Source: Macrophomina tecta (Eukaryota > Ascomycota > Dothideomycetes > Botryosphaeriales > Botryosphaeriaceae). Taken from it: 64,000 bases of DNA. How positions within the stretch are numbered: the first letter of the stretch is position 1; each line of letters opens with the position of its first letter. Positions 30,226-39,657 of the stretch are shown here, piece after piece. Below the pieces are notes generated by a model. It ran no database searches, was not told the DNA's origin, and saw only the letters and a program-made list of their open reading frames with translations. Location: assembly GCA_024180945.1 (NCBI GenBank), contig JAKSGN010000007.1, positions 4,712,001 through 4,776,000 on the forward strand. Direction: 5' to 3'. Position numbers and translations under genes: made by a program.

Positions 30226-32382
30226 CTATGTCTTCCTCTTCTTCTTTGCGCTGGCTAATGCTTTCGATATTTGGGCGAGCTCAGCCTCCACTGCCTCGTC
30301 GTCTTCATCGTCATCCTCTTCATCGTCGACGAGAGTCTCGGCGTCACCACCCTCGGAGTCATCCTCCGAATCTCCATCCTCATCGAAGCCTTCGAAATCG
30401 GAATCGTCCTCTTCATCATCTTCCGGCTCTTGAACTTCACCGACAGCTTCTGACTGGGCTTCCTCCTCACGCTTCCTCTTGCGAGGCATCTCACCAAGGC
30501 GGCCCTCCCGACCTTCGGGATTGGCAGCTTGGTCCTCTTCCTTATCGGGGAGAGGGGTGTACCAAGGGATCTTTCCACGCAAGAAGTCGGTAAGCATCAT
30601 CTTTGCAACACCGTCAAGGTCTGGCTCGCCACCCTTAAGCAATCTTCCACCCTTCCGAGCGAGTTGCTCCAGTAAGTCGGTGTGATCAGTGTAATCCTTG
30701 ATCTCGTACGTCCGGGTAACATGCTGCTTCTTGCACTTTCCTAAGGCAGCAGCAACGTATTGTTCGGGGTGCTCAGTCTTCTCAATACGGACGACGCCAC
30801 GGAGCAGCAGGTCGGCATCAGTGTCATTGCCGTTCGGAGGCACGATACCGGGGCAATCGATTAGGTAGATCCTCTTCATGAGCGTGACATATTGCCAGAC
30901 CTTCGTCTCACCGGGGATAGGGGCGGTCGTGCAGACCTTCTTCTTCCTCAGAGTGTTGATGATAGAAGATTTGCCGGTGTTGGGATAACCAATGAGACCG
31001 CAAGAGATTTGCTTGCGATCGGAATGGAGAGAAGAGAATTGGCGAAGAAGGGAGATCAGAGAGCCTTTTCCAAAGCTGTTGTTGATCGAGGCATGAAAAG
31101 CGAGCGTGGGGTAGTCCTTGGAAAGATAACGGACCCAAGCAGCCTGGTGATGTCAGTCACTGATGTCAATTACAAAATGAAATTGCGATGGGAGGCATGT
31201 ATGAAACGTAACTAAGAGGACCGCCATGAAGGACCACTAATGCGGAGACGGCCCTCAACTCAGACGAATCATTCTCAGACCCTTGCGGATAAACACCAAG
31301 ACGGCGATGATCCAACTTCGAAACCATAACGGTCAGAAGCGGCGGGACGAGGTTGATCTCCCAAAGCTGTAACGGACTTCTTCTATTGAGGTGTGCAACG
31401 AATGCAGAAGAAGCCCTGACTTAGCGATGGGACGGGAATGGTGGATGTGTGAACAGTAGAGAGAGAGGAAATAGTTGACTTACAGCAACCTTAGTAGGCA
31501 CCAAATCGCATTTGTTCAAAACGAAGACCAGGTGCTTGTGCGGAGCTTCCTCCTTGATGTATTTTTCAACGGACCGACACCTCGTACCAAGCGGGTCTCT
31601 GGCATCAAGGACGTGTATCACGACGTCGGACGAGTCAATGACCTTGTACAGCTCGTTCCAGATTCTCTTGCTCTGACCCTTGGAGAAGACAGCTTCACGA
31701 GCAGCCGAGGTGGTGCCCGCATCAAAATCGTCACCACCCTCGGCACTTGCTCCAGCGTTTCCGCTGAGGAGATGTGCTTGTTCGAGGCGGTCCAAGTACT
31801 CATCATGGTTCTTGACTGTCTCTCCAGCAAGGTCCTCGATGCTGGAAACCCCAATCTTCACCCTCTTGCGTTGTGCCTTGGGACCGAAGGTATCGCTGAA
31901 AGGTGCGGTTTCGATGGCCATCTTGGCCTGGTGTTGCTTGATGCCGTTGACCTTGTCCTGGCCGTCTCTGATCAGGGACATGGGCAGCTTATTCGACTTC
32001 AGCAAGACAGAGTAAGGGTCCGAGGCGCGCTCAGCCATTGCAGTGCGGAAGGCGGACAGAGACTCCTGGCTGATGACACGCGAGTTGGTGAACCATTTCC
32101 TGTTCGGCTCGATGCGAGCAGTCGGGACCTCCTTCGACTGGTACGAGGCGGCCTTCGTGATGTCGCCGCGAGCGTTTCTCTGCGGCTTGCCATCCTTGTA
32201 CATGTTAAGAAGCTTGACCTTCTTCGCAGAGCTGTGCAAACCGTCAATAGCAGATCCAGAGCCTCGATGAAGAGTAACACATACCGATAGAAGTTCTCGC
32301 CCTTGGTCTTGACATTTCCCATGCCATCGCCAGTCTTGCCCTGCCTCTCCTTCCTGTTTGCCTCTTTTTTACCGGTACCCAT
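30226..32382 (-). CDS. nog2: Nucleolar GTP-binding protein 2 (Nog2/Nug2)
   Basis: Essential GTPase of 60S ribosomal subunit assembly, acting on pre-60S particles in the nucleolus and nucleoplasm. Exons 32382-32285, 32231-31484 and 31143-30226 give 587 aa. The N-terminus MGTGKKEANRKERQGKTGDG and the NGP1NT-type block (RNARGDITKAASYQSKEVP, ARIEPNRKWFTNSRVISQ) are diagnostic. The GTPase is circularly permuted: G4 NKCD near 272-275 comes before G1 GYPNTGKSS (334-342) and G3 DCPG (378-381). The C-terminal tail is acidic (EDDEEDDSDFEGFDED) and ends in a basic KKKRKT. Exon 3 contains no early ATG but aligns without a gap (VAAAWVRYLSKDYPTLAFH). Divergent from mS26 across 316 bp. The second intron is 340 nt and structured; see its own entry. 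Confidence 0.95.
31144..31483 (-). ncRNA. Structured 340-nt nog2 intron, snoRNA host candidate
   Basis: GT-AG intron (GTAAGT to CACCAG, phase 0) after NKCDLVPTKVA. It contains at least three stems on the sense strand. Stem 1 pairs 31416-31406 with 31384-31374 (11 bp with one G-U). Stem 2 pairs 31313-31307 with 31272-31266 (7 bp); inside it are an internal loop and an upper stem, 31301-31297 with 31285-31281. Stem 3 pairs 31256-31249 with 31223-31216 (8 bp). An ATAGAA H-box-like motif overlaps stem 1's 3' arm, and an ACA is at 31200-31198. In Saccharomyces cerevisiae the NOG2 intron encodes the H/ACA snoRNA snR191. Position and structure suggest a homologue, but I could not place canonical H and ACA boxes cleanly. 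Confidence 0.45.
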
Positions 32383-32698
32383 AGTGGCGGCGGTGCGCAA
32401 CTACGCGCTTGGGACGGCTTATGTAGGGTGGGAGGGTGCGGGTTGTGGCGCGGTGGTCGACCGACGCGGAGCTTGCAGAAGCAAGTTCTCGAGGGTGGAG
32501 GAAAAGAAGAGGAAAAAAAGAGAGCAGCGGGTGGAGCGGGCGAGGTTCGTTGAGAGCGCTTGGGCGCGCGATCTTTTTTTCGGAGCGCTCTCGCCAAGAT
32601 TTCGCCGCCAAGAAATCAGCGACCGAGGCTTTCCCGTGCAGCGTCTGCGAAAGTCTGGCGACGACACGAGCGAACGACGCGGCCGTCGTTCATCAGCC
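32383..32698. promoter_or_regulatory. Bidirectional promoter, nog2 / mS26
   Basis: 316 bp between two starts pointing apart. No TATA box noticed. It links a cytosolic ribosome-assembly GTPase with a mitoribosomal protein. Confidence 0.6.
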
Positions 32699-33622
32699 AT
32701 GCCTCCTTCAAACGTCCGGGCGGTTCTGTCGTCCTCCATTCGGTGTCATGCCTGCGCCAATGCCTCCATAACGCGCCGTGCATTCGCCTCCTCGCCCGCC
32801 TCACGCTCCGTCGGACCCGAGTCGCCAAAATACATCGAAGTCCCCCAGCCGCCCCAGCAAACCGCGCCTTACACCCCCGTCGTGAAGGGTGCGCTGCCCG
32901 TGCCCCGCAATATCTTCGTCACCCGCAGCGAGTGGAAGAAGGAGTCCGAGGAATTCATCAATGCCGCTACTCCAGAGCCGTCGGAGACCATTGAGCCAAC
33001 CGGCCCTCATGCGGAGCGTCTGGCCTGGAAACAACGATTGTCAGCACTGCGGAGGAGGAATCTCCGAGAAGGTGTGACTTCCCTGTACAAGCGCAAGCAG
33101 AGGACGGACCAATACCTGGCCAAGCGCGGCGCTCAGCGCCAGGACGAGCAGATCCGCCTCATCAACCAACCGCCGCGCGATGATGAGGTCTTCACCAACC
33201 CCAGTGTCTCCAAGGCCGTCCGCGATTTCCTGGATGGCTCTTACAACAAAGCACCCCGGAAAGATGTGGCAGCGCAGAGGGCGGCCCTCCAGGCTAGGGA
33301 AAACGCCAAGTCAAGGGAGAGGAAGGATGCCCTGCACACGCTCTACGTGCACGCCAGGGACTTTATTGTCACCGAGGACCAGCTCTCCAAGGTCATTGAG
33401 GATACATTTGGTACCGACGACAATCTACCGGGTTTCCAACCTGGTAACCCCAAGCAGGGTCGCAGCATCTGGGCCCGCGATGCGCCTTTGAGCACGGCGG
33501 ATATGTTGGCCAGGCAGCAAGGACGTAGTAATATGGCTGGCGAGAGGCACCAGGGATCTGAGCCCGTAACCCGGAGACGGATTCAGAAGATTGCCGAGGA
33601 GCTCACTGGAGGAAAGCTTTGA
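32699..33622 (+). CDS. Mitochondrial small-subunit ribosomal protein mS26 (Pet123)
   Basis: Structural protein of the mitochondrial 37S ribosomal subunit, 307 aa, one exon. The start at 32699 (MPPSNVRAVLSSSIRCHACA) gives an Arg/Ser/Ala-rich presequence. The frame stays open upstream to about 32303, but that part lies in the shared promoter. PKYIEVPQPPQQTAPYTP and KGALPVPRNIFVTRSEWKK match the conserved N-terminal part of fungal Pet123/mS26. It is followed by a long basic, helical region rich in Arg and Lys (LAWKQRLSALRRRNLREGV, KSRERKDALHTLYVHARDF) and a C-terminal KIAEELTGGKL. Identification is from family resemblance. A T23 tract begins 124 nt after the stop. Confidence 0.85.
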   Translation: MPPSNVRAVLSSSIRCHACANASITRRAFASSPASRSVGPESPKYIEVPQPPQQTAPYTPVVKGALPVPRNIFVTRSEWKKESEEFINAATPEPSETIEPTGPHAERLAWKQRLSALRRRNLREGVTSLYKRKQRTDQYLAKRGAQRQDEQIRLINQPPRDDEVFTNPSVSKAVRDFLDGSYNKAPRKDVAAQRAALQARENAKSRERKDALHTLYVHARDFIVTEDQLSKVIEDTFGTDDNLPGFQPGNPKQGRSIWARDAPLSTADMLARQQGRSNMAGERHQGSEPVTRRRIQKIAEELTGGKL

Positions 33623-34156
33623 GATGGAATCATGGGCCCAGGAACAACGAGTTGAGATGCACGGAAGAGTGTATTATAGGCAGGAATATCATGTTCGTGG
33701 CGGTATCTTCGGTTTTCAATGATTGTGCATGTCACTAAAGTCTTCTTTTTTTTTTTTTTTTTTTTTTTGCCAACCTTTTTCCCGACATCACCCTGGGGAA
33801 CGGGTCAGCCTCCGGCCTTGTGCAGTAGACATGCTCGAGATGGCTGCACTTCACGCATACTTCAACCCCGAACGTCCAGGAAGCCATATGGCAACGAAAG
33901 GCCCGACGCTCCATGCAAGTGCCGTGTCTGGTCATGTTTTTTTCCCAGCATCATCGCCCTAAGTCCACAGCGTTCCTATCTAATAGTCCCTGCTTAACCC
34001 AGTATCCGCCTTTCTTTTTCTCGAATCAGACGCCATCACGCCTTTGGCCCACGAAGATGCCGCTGGATTTGAGCCTGGCCCGCAACCAGAGTTGTTCCCC
34101 GGAGACTCGCGCGGCAAAGTTAGCAACGGCCTGCGACATTTCTGAATCTTCTTGGC
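33623..34156. other. Intergenic, mS26 3' flank
   Basis: Contains the T-run 33746-33768 on the sense strand of mS26. No gene seen between mS26 and the broken 2EXR-like gene. Confidence 0.6.
33746..33768. repeat. Poly(T) run, 23 nt
   Basis: Sense-strand T-tract beginning 124 nt after the mS26 stop. Confidence 0.9.
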
Positions 34157-34760
34157 TCATTCCACGGCTTCGAGTCTACGATTGTCTATGGAGATTCCGA
34201 AGAACTTTACTCCGCGAACTGTCGCTAGAGCTTCGAATCCTGGAACATAAGTGACATCGCGTCTCCCCCAGAACAAATAGAGAGTCTCACCTGAGTTCCA
34301 GGGTAAGCTTCCTGAGCTTCTGGAACTCCTCGAGGCGTCTGAAAAACGCGGGCGTGTCTTCTTCGCCAAAACGCAAGAAGGTGTGGTCGGGAAATTTATA
34401 TGAGTATCCTGGATAGTTCTGACGAAGGCTGGATATGGCTGAAAGTATGTGGTCAAAGCCACACTTGAACCAGTGACCGTTGCTGGACGAATGGAGCCAA
34501 TAGAATATCGGCACGGCTTCATGGTAAACCGCTCTGCAAGCTTGGAGCAATGCCGGAATTATGGTCGTAGCTGTGGCCCCGAAATGTACATGGCCTTCGT
34601 ATCCGCTCTTGCCGCCCAAGCGCACCCCGCCGTATAATCAGTGCTCCTCAGTCCTGGTGTGTTTGCGCACGTGCTGCGAACCAGGCTTAGTCATTTTGTT
34701 GGACATCGAACTCAAAACAATCTCACACACATTGAGTCGTAGTTCAGTCGGAAGGCGCAT
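34157..34760 (-). pseudogene. Broken 2EXR/F-box-like fungal protein gene
   Basis: Relic of a fungal-specific protein of the 2EXR/DUF7730-like type (LPxELR motif followed by an LLxxCRxxYxEAxPxxY motif). On the minus strand, from ATG at 34760, MRLPTELRLNVCEIVLSSM runs into a TGA near 34640. The same frame then continues with FGATATTIIPALLQACRAVYHEAVPIFYW and reaches EEFQKLRKLTLELR, where it stops near 34303. The expected C-terminus (LFWGRRDVTYVPGFEALATV, then RGVKFFGISIDNRRLEAVE) lies in the next frame and ends at 34157. I tested GT-AG introns for both breaks and no pair keeps phase. So there are one nonsense codon and one frameshift. A short N-terminal part may precede the ATG. Confidence 0.45.
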
Positions 34761-36499
34761 AGTCAGAAAGACGCGCTGGTGATTGGGAAAACATGGAATA
34801 GTGGCCGAAAGCGATGAAATGAGGACGCGATTTGAATTGGTGAGCTACGATAGACGTTGAGAAGGCCCCCCATCCCGGATTGAGATTTACTGCCAGAGAA
34901 GCCTAGTCGAAATGGAGTTGCCTCAACTTTCTTTCGACGACGGAAAGTACTCGAGAATGCGTGATGTAGTACGGGAACTGCCGCTTCATTCACCCACTAT
35001 CTCCGCCCCAGTAAGCGAACGATGAGGGTGATTGCCAGTAGTAGGAATGATCAGTTGGCCTGTCGTAAGAGGGGATCGCTTCTTTCCGCAGCTGGGAACA
35101 GCGGGGTGTGGCTGGAAGCGCGGTTATGGGTGCGACAATCTTCGGCTTACTCGGGCTACCGCAACGAGCGAGCAATGTCTGCTGGTCCATTTGCTCTCTC
35201 GCCTCGCGGCCATCCTTCCGGTCGCATTTCATGAGCTCTTAAGTGCGCAGACTCTGAGTATCTCGCAGAACTGCGTCACTGTGGAAGCAATGGTCTGGGC
35301 GATTGCGTCTGAGAGAGCGACGTGAGTGATAATAAGAGGCCGAGGTGTGAATCTGCTGTGCTCGTGGGCCTGTTGGTGCGATGATGGATGTGAGGAGTCG
35401 GGCTGAGATGGGTTGGTTATCAGAGGCAGGAGTTGACGAAGTGCAGCAGGCGGTTTAATGCCACATGGAAGAACAGCTGGTCCCGCGCGGGCTCGAAAAA
35501 CAGGTTTATATGCGAACTGTTTCTCTGTCGATGCAAATGGGAGGATGGGCAATTAAAGGCTTTGATAAATGGGCGAGGAAGTGGATCGAGGGCGTAGATG
35601 CACCCGTTCGGAGAGAATCGAATCAAGCATGTTGTATACTTGACCGCTGCATTGGCTAGAGGGGGCTTCCTCGCGCAATGATGAAGTTACTGGTGCCGCA
35701 GAACCAATACCAACTAATCCCCAGACTCAAGGCTTGCACCTGCATGACAACTTGAGATTCTTGTGTCATGCTCTCAGTGAAGCGTGCTGAAAGACCTCAC
35801 TCTCCTCCCTGGCGACGACGTCACTGCCTTGATATCCGTTGGCTGCTCTCCAGATACTTTCCAGCTGGGGCGAAACATCTAGCCACAGTGCTCTCTGATC
35901 GCTGGAGCCGCTGCGCTTCGCCTGGCAAGGGTGCTCCGACTGCCTCTGACGACGTCACGCTTTCCTGCACCCAATCCTCAGTAGCGCAACTTCCTCGATG
36001 TACAGCGGAGCGACGCTAAAAGGCCGGGGCGCGAAGAATCCATTGCCTGCGCTGAGTGCGTTGCCGCTGCAGTGGAGCTCAACCTGCAGCTCACGCTGCC
36101 GGCTTGGGCATTCTCACGGGTGCGGCTGCCGCAGTTCTGTTCGTGGACTTACGCGTCGCGGGCGAAAGGGCAAGGGACTGCTTTCCGAAAAAGTGCACAG
36201 CGGCCGGAAGACGGGCCACAGCAAGCTCGCGGACGTGAGTGCGGGAAGGCACCTTCGCAGAGAGCAGTCGCTGGCGACACTGGTATAGCTGCCTACTTAA
36301 ACCTCTCCGCCCGCCGCTCACTTCCATCTCCTCTTCTTCTCCGCCCATCCCAACATCCATCAGCTTTCTGCAGCTTTATCCATTGCTTCATTGCCTGCCC
36401 ATCCCGCACTTGTTTTCGTTGTCGCTTCAGCATCTCATTCCCGCCACTCATCCACCCATCCACCCACCCATCCACCCACCCATCCATCCATCAGCCATC
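34761..36499. other. Intergenic upstream of But2 gene
   Basis: 1.74 kb with no supportable gene. Small frames at 35229-35552 (-) and 35465-35659 (+) overlap and lack domains. The right end is the But2 promoter and 5' UTR, including a CCAY repeat just before the ATG. Confidence 0.45.
36448..36492 (+). repeat. CATC/CACC tetranucleotide-like repeat in 5' leader
   Basis: About 45 nt of alternating CATC and CACC units ending 8 nt before the But2-gene ATG. Pyrimidine-rich 5' leaders are common before highly expressed fungal secreted-protein genes. Confidence 0.7.
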
Positions 36500-38073
36500 A
36501 TGAGGCTTGCCGCCGTCGTCTGTGGCCTGATCTTTGGCGCTGCTGCCGCTCCTACCTCGGACTCTGCGGGATGGTCAGTCCTCTCTTATCTACTGGAAGC
36601 TGTTCCCCGCTGATGCATCCCCTTACAGCTGCTTCAGCATTGACGTCTACGGGGTCAAGGGCGCTGTCTCTGAAGGCTACTGGGGACGTGTTCAGCAGCT
36701 CTCCGATGGCCAAGTCCGCATTGGTCAACGGAACTTGAAGGACAGTTCCACGTTCTGCATCAACTGGGGCAACTACGGCACGTCATTCCTTCCCTTCCCG
36801 TCACTCCTTTCACAGTTGCCTATCTTTGATCTTACCATACTGACTTCAAACCCTCCACTGCAGGCATGATCGACCAGAACGGCTACGGCTGCATCATCGC
36901 CGGCCGCGAGAAACAGTTCCAGTGCGATCTCAACAAGGCGCCCTATCTCGGCTGGAACGTCGGCTTCGATGGCATCATCACCTTTCAAGGAAGTGCGTCG
37001 TTCTTCGGCTGTGCGACGGGCGACCACGGTGGGTATAACCTCTACCTCGAACAGCTACAGGGCGATTACTGTGAACGGGTCACGCTCGTCGCCACTGGCG
37101 CCTGCTACAAGTCCAAGGGCCGGTTTGTGTCGTCTCAGCTGTCCACGACCAAGCAGGGAGACTATGCAGCCAGCTACGGCGGTGGCCTGGAAAGCGGCAA
37201 GTCCGACTCATACTATGCACCGACCGCTCATGCGACTCCTCGTCCTGAGTGCGCTGCTGGCTCCTCCTGCAACTGCAAAGGCACCTGCACCTGCTCTGGA
37301 TCTTCCCAATGTTCCGGAGCGTCCAAGACTCACAATGCCTCGACTGTCTCTGGGTCCGTCCATGTCTCCGGCTCTTCCTCCAGCTCTGCCTCGTCGTCGC
37401 AACTCACCACCCTCAAGTGCCCCGGACCCGACTGTGTCGGACACCTCAAGGATACGTGCCATGGCAAGGCCGAATGCTACAAGACCTGGGTCTGCCCTGC
37501 TGTCCTCAAGGGAGCCTGGCAGGTGAGTAGGCTTCCGTGTCCATGATGACCTTTCCGCTAACACTTCTCAGTTTCCTCACTTGATTGTGCCTGTCAGCTC
37601 TCGTAACCCTGACTATGCTCCCGGCACCCAGTACTTCGGCATCGCCTCGACTACCACCCGGTCTTACTTCAACTTCGACATCCCTGAAGACTACAAGGGC
37701 AAGGAATGCACGGCCAGGTTCATGTTGCCTGCCAAAGACCAGCTTGAGACTTCGGACTTTACGCTCAAGGGATCTGGCAACGTCTCGGCTGGCTGGACGT
37801 CGGAAATCTCCCAGTCGGTCTCGTGGAACACTGCACCCAAGTGCGCCAACCCTAAGAGCTTCCAGCTACAGCCCGGACACAGCTACATTGTCGGCAAAGC
37901 CCAGTGCAAGCCCGGTGTCATGGGTTTCATGCTCGAGGGTGCTGTTGATACTTACCTTCACTGGTTCCAGGACTACAACCCCTGCCCGTGAGTACCCTTG
38001 CCTCCCTCTCATGCTCTGCTTCTTGACCGTACTGACTGTCTGCAGCATTGGTCTCTACCTCATTGCCGAGTAG
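36500..38073 (+). CDS. Secreted protein with C-terminal But2 domain
   Basis: Extracellular or wall-associated protein of unknown function, 441 aa. Five exons: 36500-36573, 36629-36777, 36864-37522, 37572-37987 and 38046-38073. The signal peptide is MRLAAVVCGLIFGAAAAPTS. The N-terminal domain (CFSIDVYGVKGAVSEGYWG to YCERVTLVATGACYKSK) is Cys-containing and of a kind often paired with But2. A Ser/Cys-rich linker follows (SSCNCKGTCTCSGSSQC). The C-terminal But2 domain (PF09792) starts FPHLIVPVSSRNPDYAPGT and includes FNFDIPEDYKGKECTARFML. The second intron appears to be GC-AG: TAC-G/GCACGT to CTGCAG/GC-ATG is the only junction that keeps YGMIDQNGYG in frame. The last coding exon is only 28 nt. 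It is likely highly expressed, judging from its pyrimidine-rich leader and C-ending codons. Confidence 0.85.
36778..36863 (+). other. GC-AG intron of the But2 gene
   Basis: 86-nt intron beginning GCACGT and ending CTGCAG. The nearby GT at 36782 gives the wrong phase for the downstream Met-Ile-Asp-Gln frame. Evidence is phase and domain continuity. Confidence 0.6.
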
Positions 38074-38513
38074 AGACTGAGTATGATGGACGCTTTGATG
38101 TGTGATGGATTGGTTGGCACGGCGTCCATGGGCTCTTGTTTGATGGGCGGCTTTGAATGATGTTGCTTCTTCTGTTATTGCTCTACTCGAATTGTCCCTA
38201 GTACTCACTGTCCCTAACGAGAGTCTCTGATCAATGCACTCTTATCCCACCGTCTTGGTTCGTGGCTTCAACGTGGCAGGATGTACTTGGCGATTCCGCG
38301 GCCTGACCTTGGCCCTGTGGACGCCGGGCATTGGCGTGTTGTGGCAGACGGTCAAGGATGGTGAAGCAGATGGAGAAAGTGGTTGATTTGATACGCAATG
38401 CATAGTGGACGCTATAGCCGAGTCCCAAACCTTTCGCCGTGCATGACCTTCGAAAACCCCGAGCAACGCCTAAAATGCACGCTATGAAACAGGCAAAACA
38501 CTCATCATGATGA
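38074..38513. other. Intergenic between convergent genes
   Basis: 440 bp of 3' flanks of the But2 gene (+) and the 147-aa gene (-). Nothing else seen. Confidence 0.6.
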
Positions 38514-39027
38514 TCAGTTCCAGCCGATGATGCCCTCTGCAAGAGTGGTTCCGCGGTCGGAGAGATCGGTGACGATGGAAACCTTGCGGCCGATGACACC
38601 GTTGCCGCCAACGGCAAACTCGAGCCTGTCAGCGAGGTCAAGCTGAGCGAGGCTGTGGTGTTCGTCAACGGCAGGCTTGAGCTGGATGGCGTAGAGAGCG
38701 TTGCGGGCCTCCTCGCTTAGCGGCGGTCGCGACAGCAGGTCTCCATTGCGGCTGTCACACCGTCGCAGTCAGCATCACGCACGCATCGTCGCATTTGCAC
38801 GTGTGCAGGGGGGCAACTCACTGAATCAGCATGAAGTAGCCCATGTAATTGTCGAAGCCGCCGCCGCCACCCTGAGTCTGGAAGACAGCCCGCGTGCGGC
38901 CGGCGCGGTCTTTGGAGTTGTCGAAGAAGAGGGTGCAGTTGGCGGCCGCGGACTGCGACTCATGAGGTGGAGGGCGGAGGACAGCGATGGTGCCACCGGC
39001 AGAAAGCCGTGACGAGTTGCCGCACAT
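38514..39027 (-). CDS. Conserved-looking 147-aa protein, unknown function
   Basis: I do not recognise this gene. Exons 39027-38822 and 38751-38514 join across a 70-nt GT-AG intron (CA/GTGAGT to GACAG/C). The join restores MGYFMLIHRNGDLLSRPPL, and the total is exactly 148 codons including the stop. The protein is soluble-looking with no signal peptide. It has a Gly run (QTQGGGGGFDNYMGYFMLI) in the middle, then SEEARNALYAIQLKPAVD and an FAVGGNGVIGRKVSIVTDL stretch near the end. The consistent splice phase, good C-ending codons and normal intron length argue for a real gene. It lies divergent from Mn superoxide dismutase, with 630 bp between the starts. Confidence 0.7.
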
Positions 39028-39657
39028 GCTGGACGATTTGCGGAGATGCGGAGGGGGGTGGATGGTTGACGTGAGGGTTGTGATTGGTCCGCCTCGTGCA
39101 CGTCAAACAGCCAAGTGTCAACACCACGGCGCACGCTGACCTCGAGAGTATCTTCGCCTTCGTTGCACAACCCGCCTTCTGCCGGAGGACCTCGAGCGGC
39201 TGCTGTCTTTGCGCGCCTTTATAAACCTGTGGCTAATTGCGAGGCGCACTGTGCTGCTCACGTTGGTGTTTCACGGGACTCTCGCCTGCGCGCGAATGAG
39301 CAAGTTTCGAGGGGATTGAGCAAGTTTGAGTCGGCTTGGGATCTACTCGTCTCACCTTTTCGCCCGGCTTTTCGATCGCGACAGTCTCTGAGGATGACGG
39401 GCTCCCTCCACGCTCCATCCGCTGCTCCCAGCACCCGCCTGCGCACCGCCTTAAATGCATCCAGGGGCAGGACAACAGGGTGTCGCAACTCTGCGGTCTC
39501 GCGCAATCGCAACTGCAACCCCGCCTCACCCGGACATCAAAGTGTCTTCTCCGCCCTTCTCTTCTCTCTAGCTTTCATCGCTTGCTTCTTCACCTCCTCT
39601 GCTTCCGCCTTCCAGCTGCCTTTCTTCAACAACCCCAGCCTTGGCTCCAACACCACC
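39028..39657. promoter_or_regulatory. Divergent region, 147-aa gene / MnSOD, with TATA box
   Basis: Contains TTTATAAA at 39218-39225, a strong TATA box for the plus-strand MnSOD gene. Transcription from there would leave a leader of about 400 nt that includes an in-frame ATG at 39394 and a pyrimidine-rich stretch at about 39540-39605. Confidence 0.55.

Noticed and set aside
31061..31143. nog2 exon 3 without an ATG-initiated frame
   Set aside because: Not a separate gene: the coding frame simply enters from the long intron, and the amino-acid sequence aligns with Nog2 throughout.
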